A stretch of DNA of 64,000 bases from Hymenobacter armeniacus. Its GTDB lineage: Bacteria > Bacteroidota > Bacteroidia > Cytophagales > Hymenobacteraceae. The notes below the pieces were generated by a model, which ran no database searches, was not told the DNA's origin, and saw nothing but the letters and a program-made list of their open reading frames with translations. The position numbers and the translations under genes are program-made. The stretch spans positions 248,001-312,000 of the forward strand of contig NZ_JACXAC010000006.1 in assembly GCF_014699055.1 (NCBI RefSeq), read 5' to 3'. Positions 34,527-41,528 of this stretch are shown here, piece by piece (the first letter of the stretch is position 1; each line of letters begins with the position of its first letter).

Positions 34527-35351
34527 TTAAGAATTGGCCGGCTGGGGAGTTTCTTCGACCACAACGCTGGCCGGGTCGCGCCAGGTACTGGGACCGGGCT
34601 TCACGGCGCCCTCCGGCAGAAAATCGCCGGTGAGCAGGGCCGCCACCCGCGCTTTCAAGGCGGGGATATCGGCCAGGGTAAGCCCGGTGGTGGGAATGGG
34701 CTCGTGAAAAACAATTTTGAGGCGGTGGTAGCGCACCCGCAGGCTGCCCTTCACATCGGGCATAAACATGTGGTTGAGCGGCTGGCCCACCGGCACAATG
34801 GGCACTCCCGCTTCGATGGCCATCTGGAAAGCCCCGTCGTGCAACGGCAGCAGGTCTTTGCCCGGCGCGGGCGAAATGCGGCCTTCGGCAAAAATGGCAA
34901 TGCTCTTGCCCGCGGCCAGGCTGCGCTTGGCCATCACCATGGCCTTGCCCCGGCTCACGGCGCTGGCCCGGTCCACGGTGATGTAGACGCGGCCAAAGAT
35001 GGGCCCCCACACCGGCGTTTTGGCCAGCGAGGCCTTGCCCATCATATTCAGAAAGCCCGGAATGTATTTGAACATCATCATGATGTCGATGTACGAGCCG
35101 TGGTTCGACACGTACACGCAGGGCTGCGGGGCGGGCTCGCGGGTTTCGCGCACTACCTCTATGGGCACGCCCCACATGGTGATGGACAGCCACGACCAGA
35201 ACCGGTTCAGCGCGTGCACCACTTTGTAGCCGCCCGGCCGGCGGCTGTAAAACCACTGCACCGGAAAGGTGAGCACAAACGGCAGCACAAACCAGAACGT
35301 GGCCCACGTGGTGTAGAGACGATGGCCGAGGTAGCGAAGCAAATGGCGCAT
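34527..35351 (-). CDS. plsC: 1-acyl-sn-glycerol-3-phosphate acyltransferase
   Basis: 274 residues. Acylates lysophosphatidic acid to phosphatidic acid at the inner membrane. A hydrophobic N-terminal segment (TTWATFWFVLPFVLTFPVQW) precedes acyltransferase block I SNHGSYIDIMM (the HxxxxD motif), block II GRVYITVDR and block III FAEGRIS, followed by GVPIVPVGQ. Length is within range. It may start the transcript plsC-gatC-membrane TPR-ABC, with gatC 20 bases downstream. Confidence 0.93.
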   Translation of the reverse strand: MRHLLRYLGHRLYTTWATFWFVLPFVLTFPVQWFYSRRPGGYKVVHALNRFWSWLSITMWGVPIEVVRETREPAPQPCVYVSNHGSYIDIMMMFKYIPGFLNMMGKASLAKTPVWGPIFGRVYITVDRASAVSRGKAMVMAKRSLAAGKSIAIFAEGRISPAPGKDLLPLHDGAFQMAIEAGVPIVPVGQPLNHMFMPDVKGSLRVRYHRLKIVFHEPIPTTGLTLADIPALKARVAALLTGDFLPEGAVKPGPSTWRDPASVVVEETPQPANS

Positions 35352-35409
35352 GACGGCAAAGTTAGGGCATTCCCGTGGCTGGCGTTTGCCCAGCCCGGCA
35401 AACCCGCCG

Positions 35410-35991
35410 CTACTCCTTCCGTTCGGCCAGCAGCTTTTCTGCCTTCAGCAGCCCGGCCACGCTCATGCCGTCCGTAATGCGGTCGTTCATGCACAGGCGC
35501 ACGGCTTCGGCCAGCGGCAGCTTCCAGAGGCGCAGGTCCTCGGTTTCTTCCGGCTCCACCTCGCCCGCGGTCAGCTCCTCGGCCAAGAACACAAAGCCCT
35601 CTTCATCGGTCACCGAGTTGGAGGTGTGGATGCGGGCAATGCGCGTCCAGCGGGCGGCGGTGAGGCCGGTTTCTTCTTTCAGCTCGCGCTGGGCCGATTC
35701 CAGAATGTCCAGCTCTACGGGGCCGCCGCCCATGGGAATTTCCCAGCAGTACTCGTTCAAGGCGTAGCGGTACTGGCCTACCAGCCAGGTGTTGCCCTCA
35801 GCATCGACGGGAATGATGCCCAAGGCCTTGTTTTTCATACTCACCACGCCGTAGATGCCGCGCCCGCCGCTGGGGTTGAGCACCTGGTCTTCGCGCACCG
35901 AAATCCAAGGGTTGTGGTATTTCACCTCCGTGCTGAGGGTTTGCCAGGGGTTGTGGGTTTCGTCGACGACGGGCGCTGCAGATAGGGACAT
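35410..35991 (-). CDS. NUDIX hydrolase (ADP-ribose pyrophosphatase-like)
   Basis: 193 residues from the ATG at 35991 (MSLSAAPVVDE); an upstream in-frame ATG would add seven residues. The NUDIX box is GGGPVELDILESAQRELKEE followed by TGL. The REL-EE-G part is exact, but the first conserved Glu is displaced or replaced by Leu. Flanking features (NTWLVGQYRYALNEYCWEIPMG) are those of ADP-ribose or GDP-mannose pyrophosphatases. Substrate not certain. Transcribed away from the candidate RNA gene. Confidence 0.88.
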   Translation of the reverse strand: MSLSAAPVVDETHNPWQTLSTEVKYHNPWISVREDQVLNPSGGRGIYGVVSMKNKALGIIPVDAEGNTWLVGQYRYALNEYCWEIPMGGGPVELDILESAQRELKEETGLTAARWTRIARIHTSNSVTDEEGFVFLAEELTAGEVEPEETEDLRLWKLPLAEAVRLCMNDRITDGMSVAGLLKAEKLLAERKE

Positions 35992-36131
35992 AGCAGAAAA
36001 TCGATAAAGCAAGAGCCGTAAAATTACGTTCGGACGCGCCGGTCGCCCAGTTCAATCGTCGGCTGGATGCCGTCATCCGCCGTGTCAGACGTTTCATTGG
36101 GCGACTAATCTGCCCCACTAAACCAAATTTC

Positions 36132-36164
36132 TTTGCGCTCCGCCCTCGCAGCCTAGTATCTTTG
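36132..36164 (+). promoter_or_regulatory. Consensus Bacteroidetes promoter for the candidate RNA
   Basis: TTTG at 36132-36135, spacer of 21 bases, TATCTTTG at 36157-36164. This is the best full -33/-7 match in the window. It points rightwards, about 250 bases before the nearest plus-strand gene, and directly precedes the structured stretch that ends in a terminator. Confidence 0.8.
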
Positions 36165-36169
36165 ACCCA

Positions 36170-36308
36170 TAAGTACCCCCGCACGGGCTGGAAATGTGGA
36201 AAGGAAGGACCTCTCGTGCGGCGGCGCTCTGGCTGAAAAGGTGGGGTAGACACCTCTAAGCCGGACCCGCCACTTTAAGGCCGTCGCACTCGTGCGGCGG
36301 CCTTTTTT
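36170..36308 (+). ncRNA. Candidate structured small RNA or leader RNA, about 140 nt
   Basis: Transcript bounded by a consensus promoter and a Rho-independent terminator (36278-36308: GGCCGTCGCAC pairs with GTGCGGCGGCC, then six T). Between them two stems can be drawn by eye: CCGCACG (36179-36185) with CGTGCGG (36215-36221); and a nested stem GGCGG / CTGGCT / AGGTG closed by CACCT / AGCCGG / CCGCC (about 36220-36271). No ORF of note is inside. I do not see the signatures of SRP RNA, tmRNA, RNase P or a common riboswitch. It may be a 6S-like RNA or a regulated leader of the gene at 36421. The 5' end is estimated. Confidence 0.65.
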
Positions 36309-36420
36309 GTTGGCTTAGGGGTCCGCTCCCCGCCTGCTGCCTTAGGGCTTTCAACCCAAACCGGAGCCTCGCCGTACCACCAGAAACCGGCCGCCCACAT
36401 CCCGGCCGTCCCCTTCTCAC

Positions 36421-36669
36421 ATGGCTCAGCCCAATTCGAAATCCAACCAGAAGTCTGCCGATAACGAACACGACCCTCTTTTCAACCTCAAGCACGCCGA
36501 AGCCGAAGCCGACCTGGCTCAGAAAACCAACGGCCTGGGCCCTGTCACCAACGAGTACGTGACCACCGACGAGGACGAAGAAATCGACGAAGGCCCGCGC
36601 GACAGCCAGGGCCAGCGCCGCGGCGAGCCCGGCAACTCGGCCGAAGGCAGCACCGCCGGCCGCCACTAG
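36421..36669 (+). CDS. Small acidic hydrophilic protein
   Basis: 82 residues, not recognised. No signal peptide or membrane segment. The composition is dominated by Asp, Glu, Gln, Asn and Gly (for example TTDEDEEIDEGPRD), with a central NLKHAEAEADLAQKTNG helix, and it is probably disordered. ATG start 113 bases after the terminator of the candidate RNA, and its own terminator follows at 36701-36753. Codon use is like that of its neighbours, which supports a real gene. Confidence 0.65.
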   Translation: MAQPNSKSNQKSADNEHDPLFNLKHAEAEADLAQKTNGLGPVTNEYVTTDEDEEIDEGPRDSQGQRRGEPGNSAEGSTAGRH

Positions 36670-36700
36670 CCTTGGCGGCTCCACCGAGCCTCCCCTACTG

Positions 36701-36753
36701 CAATGCGCAAATTGAGCCCGTATTTTGGGTTTGGTTTGCGCATTGCCTTTTTT
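36701..36753 (+). terminator. Rho-independent terminator after the small acidic gene
   Basis: Arms CAATGCGCAAA (36701-36711) and TTTGCGCATTG (36735-36745), inner pairing AGCCC/GGGTT, followed by CCTTTTTT to 36753. It ends seven bases before the proposed rnhB start, which rules out a longer rnhB reading that would cross the hairpin. Confidence 0.85.
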
Positions 36754-36760
36754 AACGCCC

Positions 36761-37336
36761 TTGCTACTCGCTAATTTTTCCGGCCATCCCCTCGAAGCCG
36801 GCCTCGACGAAGCCGGCCGCGGCTGTTTAGCCGGGCCCGTCTTTGCGGCCGCCGTCATCCTGCCCGCTGATTTCAACCCGCGCTTTCTCAACGATTCCAA
36901 GCAGCTCAGCGCCAAGCGGCGCGACGCCCTGCGGCCCGAAATATGCGCCCAAGCCGTGGCCTGGGCCGTGGGCCAGGCTTCGGTGGAGGAAATTGGCAGC
37001 ATCAACATCGCGCAGGCCAGCTACCTGGCCATGCACCGCGCCGTGGCAGCATTGCCGCTCACGCCCGACCACCTGCTGGTCGACGGCAACCGGTTTCGGG
37101 CAGTGGCCGGCATTGCGCATACGTGCGTGGTGGGCGGCGACGGCCTTTACCGGCACATTGCCGCCGCGTCGGTGCTGGCCAAAACCTTTCGCGACGAGCA
37201 CATGGCCGCGTTGGCCGCCGAGTTTCCCGAATATGGCTGGGAGCAGAACGCGGGCTACCCCACGGCGCAGCACCGCAGCGCTATTCGGGCACACGGCCCC
37301 AGTCCGCACCACCGCATGGGGTTTCGGCTGTTATAA
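36761..37336 (+). CDS. rnhB: Ribonuclease HII
   Basis: 191 residues from a TTG start at 36761 (MLLANFSGHPLEAGLDEAGR). The open frame extends to 36725, but that part lies inside the terminator hairpin. RNase HII removes ribonucleotides from DNA/RNA hybrids. Catalytic motifs: GLDEAGRGCLAGPV (Asp and Glu), NDSKQLSAKRRD, LVDGNRF (Asp), and YRHIAAASVLAKTFRDE with the last acidic residue. Length agrees with the short bacterial form. Convergent with the receiver gene; no terminator seen in the 26 bases between them. Confidence 0.94.
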   Translation: MLLANFSGHPLEAGLDEAGRGCLAGPVFAAAVILPADFNPRFLNDSKQLSAKRRDALRPEICAQAVAWAVGQASVEEIGSINIAQASYLAMHRAVAALPLTPDHLLVDGNRFRAVAGIAHTCVVGGDGLYRHIAAASVLAKTFRDEHMAALAAEFPEYGWEQNAGYPTAQHRSAIRAHGPSPHHRMGFRLL

Positions 37337-37362
37337 CACCGCTAATTCAGCAAAAGAAGGAG

Positions 37363-37806
37363 TTAGCTTTTCAGCTTCAGCAAGTCCAGGAACAAGCTGA
37401 AGCCGTCGACGCTCGTGCCACCCTCGCCAAACTTATCGAAGCTCAGGGGCTTGATGATGTAGCCGCTCACGGCCAGCTCCTGCGCCTTGAGCCGGTCCGA
37501 TTCCAAGTCGGAGGTGGTCATGACAAACACGTTGAGCCCCACAAACTCGGGGTCGGACCGCAGGATTTCGAGCAGTTCCAGCCCGTTCATGCGCGGCATG
37601 TTGATGTCGAGCATCACCACGCTGGGCCGGGCTATTTTGGGCTCATCGCCCTCGCCGCGCAGCATTTTGAGGGCTTCGCGGCCGTTGCGGGCGTGCACCA
37701 GCGGCACATTGATGTTTTGGCGGCGCAGCTCGCGCTGCACGTTCATGACGTCCATCTGGTCGTCTTCCACGAGCAAAATGCTGGGCGTGGGATAATCGGC
37801 GGACAT
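37363..37806 (-). CDS. Single-domain response regulator (Rcp1-like CheY fold)
   Basis: 147 residues, receiver only. Acidic pocket VEDDQMD, phosphoacceptor D67 in VVMLDINMPRMNGLELL, Thr in FVMTTSD and Lys in SGYIIKPLSF. The insertion after the acidic pocket and the overall pattern are those of Rcp1, the partner of phytochrome-type kinases. It lacks an output domain and so acts through protein contacts. Last gene of the CZB-kinase-receiver operon, 58 bases after the kinase. Confidence 0.93.
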   Translation of the reverse strand: MSADYPTPSILLVEDDQMDVMNVQRELRRQNINVPLVHARNGREALKMLRGEGDEPKIARPSVVMLDINMPRMNGLELLEILRSDPEFVGLNVFVMTTSDLESDRLKAQELAVSGYIIKPLSFDKFGEGGTSVDGFSLFLDLLKLKS

Positions 37807-37864
37807 AAGCGTAACAATAGTTCAGTGGCGGGAATATGCCCGCAGAAACAGCCGCGTGCGGCCG

Positions 37865-39421
37865 TCAGGTAGCGACTGATACGGGCGAAACGCCTCCGGC
37901 GGCTACAGTAGCGCTCATATTTTTGGCTTTGGGCGGCTGCTTGGGCCAGGTGAAGATGAACTTAGCGCCCTGTCCCTCCGCCGATTTCACGCCAATGCGC
38001 CCCCCCTGGCGCTCCACAATTTTTTTCACAATGGCCAGCCCCACGCCGGTGCTTTCCAGCGTGTCGCGCTCGGTGAGGGTTTGGAAAATAACGAAAATAC
38101 GGTCGTGGTATTCCGGCGCAATGCCGGGACCATCATCGGCCACGGAGAAAAGGTAAAAGTCCCCCGCGTCGTCGCAGCTGATGTGCACGGTGCCCGTTTC
38201 GGGGTGGTCGTGGTACTTCAGGGCGTTGCTGATGAGGTTGGTGAACACCTGCTGCAGCTGCACGGCGTTGGTGGTGAGCGTGGGCAGAAAAAAGGGCAGC
38301 TCCACCGTGAAACCCGGCGGCGGGTTGAGCGTGTCGACCACCTCGCGCAGCAGCGTGCGCACAAACACCGTTTCGTTGGCCTGGGCCACGCGCCCGATGC
38401 GCGCCAGGTCCAGAATGCCGGTGATGAGCTTTTCCATGCGGTGCACCCGTTGGCGCATCAGCCCCAAAAACTCGCGGATGTGGGGCGGCAACTGTTCGGG
38501 GCCCAGGTCTTCCTCTATCCAACGCGAGGCACTCTCGATGCCCCGCAAGGGCGCCTTCAGGTCGTGCGACACCACATAGGCAAACTGGTCGAGTTCCTGG
38601 TTGCGGTTTTCGAGCTGGGCAATGTTGGCGCCCACCGTGCGGGCCATCACGTTCAGGGCCGAGGTCAGCTCGCTCACTTCGTCCTGCTCGTTGTCCACTA
38701 TCTGGCTGCTGTAGTCGCCGTCGGCCATTTTGCGGGCCAGGTTCACCATGCTGCGCAGCCGCTTGCCGAAGATGCGCACGATGTAGCTAGCCCACAGCAG
38801 CCCCAGCACCAGCGCCGCAATGGCCAAGCCCGCCGACAGCCATTCGGCCCGCACGATGCTCTGGTCCAGCTCGCGGCGCAGGCGGGAGCGGGTGCGCGCC
38901 TCGCTGGCTTCGAAGGCGGCCAGCCGCTGCCGGATGTTGTCCATTATTTGCTTGCCAGTGAGCCCTTCGGTGAGGCGGCGGTGCGGCATGCCCTCTAGGC
39001 CGCTCTGGCGGGGATTGCGCCGCCGGGTTTCCCGCTTCTCGGCCACCAGCAAATGGCTGTAGCTCGCCCATTGCTGAAACAGCCGCTGCGATTGGTCTAC
39101 GAGCGCCATTTGCTCGGGCGAGCCCGACACCAAATCGCGCAGCTCGGCAAACCGGCCCACCAGTTGCCGCTCGCCATCGTAATAGGGCGCCAGGGTTTGC
39201 TCGTTGCCGATGAGCAGGTAGCCCCGAAAACCGGTTTCCATGTCGATGACGTTGCGCAGCAGGTTGGCGGCGCGGTTGGTCACGCGCTGCGATGCCTCCA
39301 CCCGGCGCGAATTGTGCAACACCTGCCCGGCCAGTTGGTAGTAGATGACCACCACCACCGCAAACAGCGCCAGCAGCAGCACAAACCCAGCAAACAGCTT
39401 GGTGGTAAGCGTTATTTTCAT
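37865..39421 (-). CDS. CHASE3-HAMP sensor histidine kinase
   Basis: 518 residues from the ATG at 39421; the in-frame extension to 39523 overlaps the CZB gene and has no good start. Membrane helices at about 9-30 and 194-214 enclose a CHASE3 sensor with the hallmark METGFRGYLLIGNE (about 61-74). HAMP at about 214-265, coiled coil, then the phosphorylated H286 in YVVSHDLKAPLRGIE, the phytochrome-type HisKA. The ATPase carries ISNALKYHDHP, DDGPGIAPEYHDRI and STGVGLAIVKKIVERQGG. Likely partner of the downstream receiver and perhaps influenced by the upstream CZB protein. Confidence 0.94.
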   Translation of the reverse strand: MKITLTTKLFAGFVLLLALFAVVVVIYYQLAGQVLHNSRRVEASQRVTNRAANLLRNVIDMETGFRGYLLIGNEQTLAPYYDGERQLVGRFAELRDLVSGSPEQMALVDQSQRLFQQWASYSHLLVAEKRETRRRNPRQSGLEGMPHRRLTEGLTGKQIMDNIRQRLAAFEASEARTRSRLRRELDQSIVRAEWLSAGLAIAALVLGLLWASYIVRIFGKRLRSMVNLARKMADGDYSSQIVDNEQDEVSELTSALNVMARTVGANIAQLENRNQELDQFAYVVSHDLKAPLRGIESASRWIEEDLGPEQLPPHIREFLGLMRQRVHRMEKLITGILDLARIGRVAQANETVFVRTLLREVVDTLNPPPGFTVELPFFLPTLTTNAVQLQQVFTNLISNALKYHDHPETGTVHISCDDAGDFYLFSVADDGPGIAPEYHDRIFVIFQTLTERDTLESTGVGLAIVKKIVERQGGRIGVKSAEGQGAKFIFTWPKQPPKAKNMSATVAAGGVSPVSVAT

Positions 39422-39443
39422 GCAAGTGGCCCGCGGGCTCGTT

Positions 39444-39818
39444 TTAGGCCTCCCTACGCAGCTTCTCTTCCATGGTTTGGAGCAGCACCACCATTTCGTC
39501 GGCAATGACCTGCAGGGGCCCAAATCCGGCCACGGCCTGCTCCACCTGCCCGGCCTGGTGCATGTCCATCAGCCGGTTGGCTTCGTGGTGGATGAGCACG
39601 TGCTGGCGGTCGAACTGTCGGGCTTCGGGCAAGTGGCTGTAAGGCCCGCCATTGCGCATGCGGTCGGCAATCCAAAGCCCCAGGCTGCACAGCTCCGGGT
39701 CGCGCAAGGGGCCTTCGGCGGTGCCACGGCCAAAAAGAAACGACCGCAGCTTGCTTTTAAAATGCACATGCTTGATGTGGGCCGATTCAAAATCCCGCTT
39801 AAGCTCTTCTAGAGTCAT
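39444..39818 (-). CDS. Stand-alone CZB (chemoreceptor zinc-binding) protein
   Basis: 124 residues. The 3His/1Cys zinc signature of CZB domains is complete: H17 in HVHFK, C44 in CSLGLW (the CxLGxW motif), H73 and H77 in HVLIHHEA. CZB domains bind zinc and act as zinc or hypochlorite sensors, the Cys being the reactive ligand, and usually sit at the end of chemoreceptors or diguanylate cyclases. Here the domain is alone and is the first gene of an operon with a kinase (22 bases downstream) and a receiver. No signal peptide, so it is cytoplasmic. Confidence 0.9.
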   Translation of the reverse strand: MTLEELKRDFESAHIKHVHFKSKLRSFLFGRGTAEGPLRDPELCSLGLWIADRMRNGGPYSHLPEARQFDRQHVLIHHEANRLMDMHQAGQVEQAVAGFGPLQVIADEMVVLLQTMEEKLRREA

Positions 39819-39977
39819 AAATAAAACCTACTGGATGCGGCACTTACGCGGCATTTTGGCCACGGTTGCCGACACACTATACGTACGTCGCTGAGGAAAC
39901 ACCGCTTTTGCCGCAAACTTATGGCCGCCGCTTCGCGCCTCATGGCAAGGCAGTCGCCGTCCCGGTGCAGAATTCGG

Positions 39978-39985
39978 TACTTTTG
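39978..39985 (+). promoter_or_regulatory. Candidate -7 element upstream of prfB
   Basis: TACTTTTG matches TAnnTTTG, 74 bases before the prfB ATG. No TTTG at the expected -33 position. The remaining stretch 39819-40058 holds no gene that I can support. Confidence 0.45.
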
Positions 39986-40058
39986 CGCTTCACACCATAC
40001 CGGGCGCGGCCAGCAGCCCCCGCGGCACCACAGCCGCCCCTCTCACCCATCCCCCACC

Positions 40059-41136
40059 ATGACCCAAGACCAGATAAAGGACTTGAAGGGCCGCGCCGAG
40101 GCCCTGAGGAGGTATCTTTGACTACGATGCCCGCAAAGAACAATTAGCCGCTTACGAGGCTAAAACCACCGCCCCCGGCTTCTGGGACGACTCCAAAGCT
40201 GCTGAGGCCACACTGCGCGAAATCAAGCCCATCAAGACCTGGACCGACGACTTTGAAGCCGTGCAGCAGGCCCTGGCCGACACCGATGTGCTGTACGATT
40301 TCTACAAAGAAGGCGAAGTGACCGAGGCGGAGATGGAGGCCGACTACGAGGCCACGCTTAAAAAAGTGGAAGCGCTGGAATTCAAGCGCATGCTTTCCGA
40401 CGAGGAAGACCAGCTTTCGGCCATCATCGACATCAACCCCGGCGCCGGCGGCACCGAAAGCCAGGACTGGGCCGAAATGCTCATGCGCATGTACATCATG
40501 TGGGCCGAAAGTCACGGCTTCGGGGTGAAGCAAATCAGCTACCAGCCCGGCGAGGGCGCAGGCATCAAGTCGGCGTCGTTGGAAATCGACGGCGACTTTG
40601 CCTACGGCTACCTCAAAAGCGAAATCGGCGTGCACCGCTTGGTGCGCATGTCGCCGTTCGATAGCAGCGGCCGGCGGCACACCTCGTTTGCATCGGTGTT
40701 TGCTTACCCGGTGATTGATGACACCATCAACATCGAAATCAACCCGGCCGACATTTCCTGGGACACGTTCCGGGCCGGCGGCGCCGGCGGGCAGAACGTG
40801 AACAAGGTGGAAACCGCGGTACGCCTCACCCACGCCCCTTCCGGCATCATCATCGCCGTCCAGATTGAGCGCAGCCAGCTCATGAACAAGGAGCACGCCC
40901 TGCGCATGCTCAAGTCGCGCCTCTACCAGATTGAGATGGACAAGCGCAACGCCGAACGCGACAAAGTAGAGTCAACCAAAAAGCGCATCGATTTCGGCTC
41001 CCAGATTCGCAACTACGTGCTGCACCCCTATAAGCTCATCAAGGACCTCCGCACTGGCATCGAACGCACCGACGTGCAAAACGTGCTGGACGGCGACCTA
41101 GACGAATTTATCAAGGGCTTTTTGATGCAGAGCTAG
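40059..41136 (+). CDS. prfB: Peptide chain release factor 2, programmed +1 frameshift
   Basis: 358 residues when read as 40059-40118 joined to 40120-41136. RF2 recognises UGA and UAA stop codons. The first 20 codons end at CTT (40116-40118) followed by in-frame TGA (40119-40121); an internal Shine-Dalgarno AGGAGG (40107-40112) lies three bases before the CTT, the arrangement known in E. coli. A +1 slip on CTT-T continues in the frame GAC TAC GAT (DYDARKEQLAAYEAK). The RF2 tripeptide SPF (RMSPFDSSGRRHTSF) and the catalytic GGQ (GGAGGQNVNKVETAV) are intact. The shift is autoregulatory: scarce RF2 favours slippage. Confidence 0.97.
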
Positions 41137-41528
41137 CTCTGCCTGCATCGCATCAGCAACGCCGTTCCTGAATGGGCCCAGATGCTTTCAGGCCTTCTAC
41201 ACGCGCCGCTTGATGCCTGGCGGGATGCTTTTAAAAATAAAGCCGCTGTCAAAAACGACTTTGTTGACTAGCAATAAAACACCAGATTTATCATTAATTT
41301 TTAATGAATTTTTTCGCTGCACACAAGTAAAAAGGCCTTATATTATATAAACACTATTTGTAGTTGCTACTGTGTATGAAGGCGCAGAAAAGCACCTGCA
41401 AGCACGTTTCGGCCAAGTTCAAACCGTTGTCGAATTTCTTGCACCTCTTTTTTATTTATTATACTTGCCCAAATTCTAAGGGAACAAACTTTATAAACCG
41501 CTCATTTCTCACCAAACAAACACTCACA
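41137..41528. other. AT-rich leader region before the first tandem susC
   Basis: 392 bases without a supported gene. Much more AT-rich than the surrounding DNA from about 41230 onward (for example ATTAATTTTTAATG and TATATTATATAAAC). It must hold the promoter and 5' leader of the susC gene at 41529. I could not fix a -33/-7 pair. An in-frame extension of susC to 41364 is not credible because the signal peptide starts at 41529. Confidence 0.5.

Noticed and set aside
36170..36308. SRP RNA, tmRNA, RNase P RNA or a known riboswitch
   Set aside because: The GGAAGG stretch at first recalled SRP RNA, but the conserved GGAAG/AGCAGC loop pair is absent; no tRNA-like ends, RNase P core or riboswitch signature seen.
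40059..40121. prfB as a pseudogene or sequencing frameshift
   Set aside because: The break has the exact RF2 slippage context (AGGAGG, CTT, TGA, C) and the downstream protein is complete.
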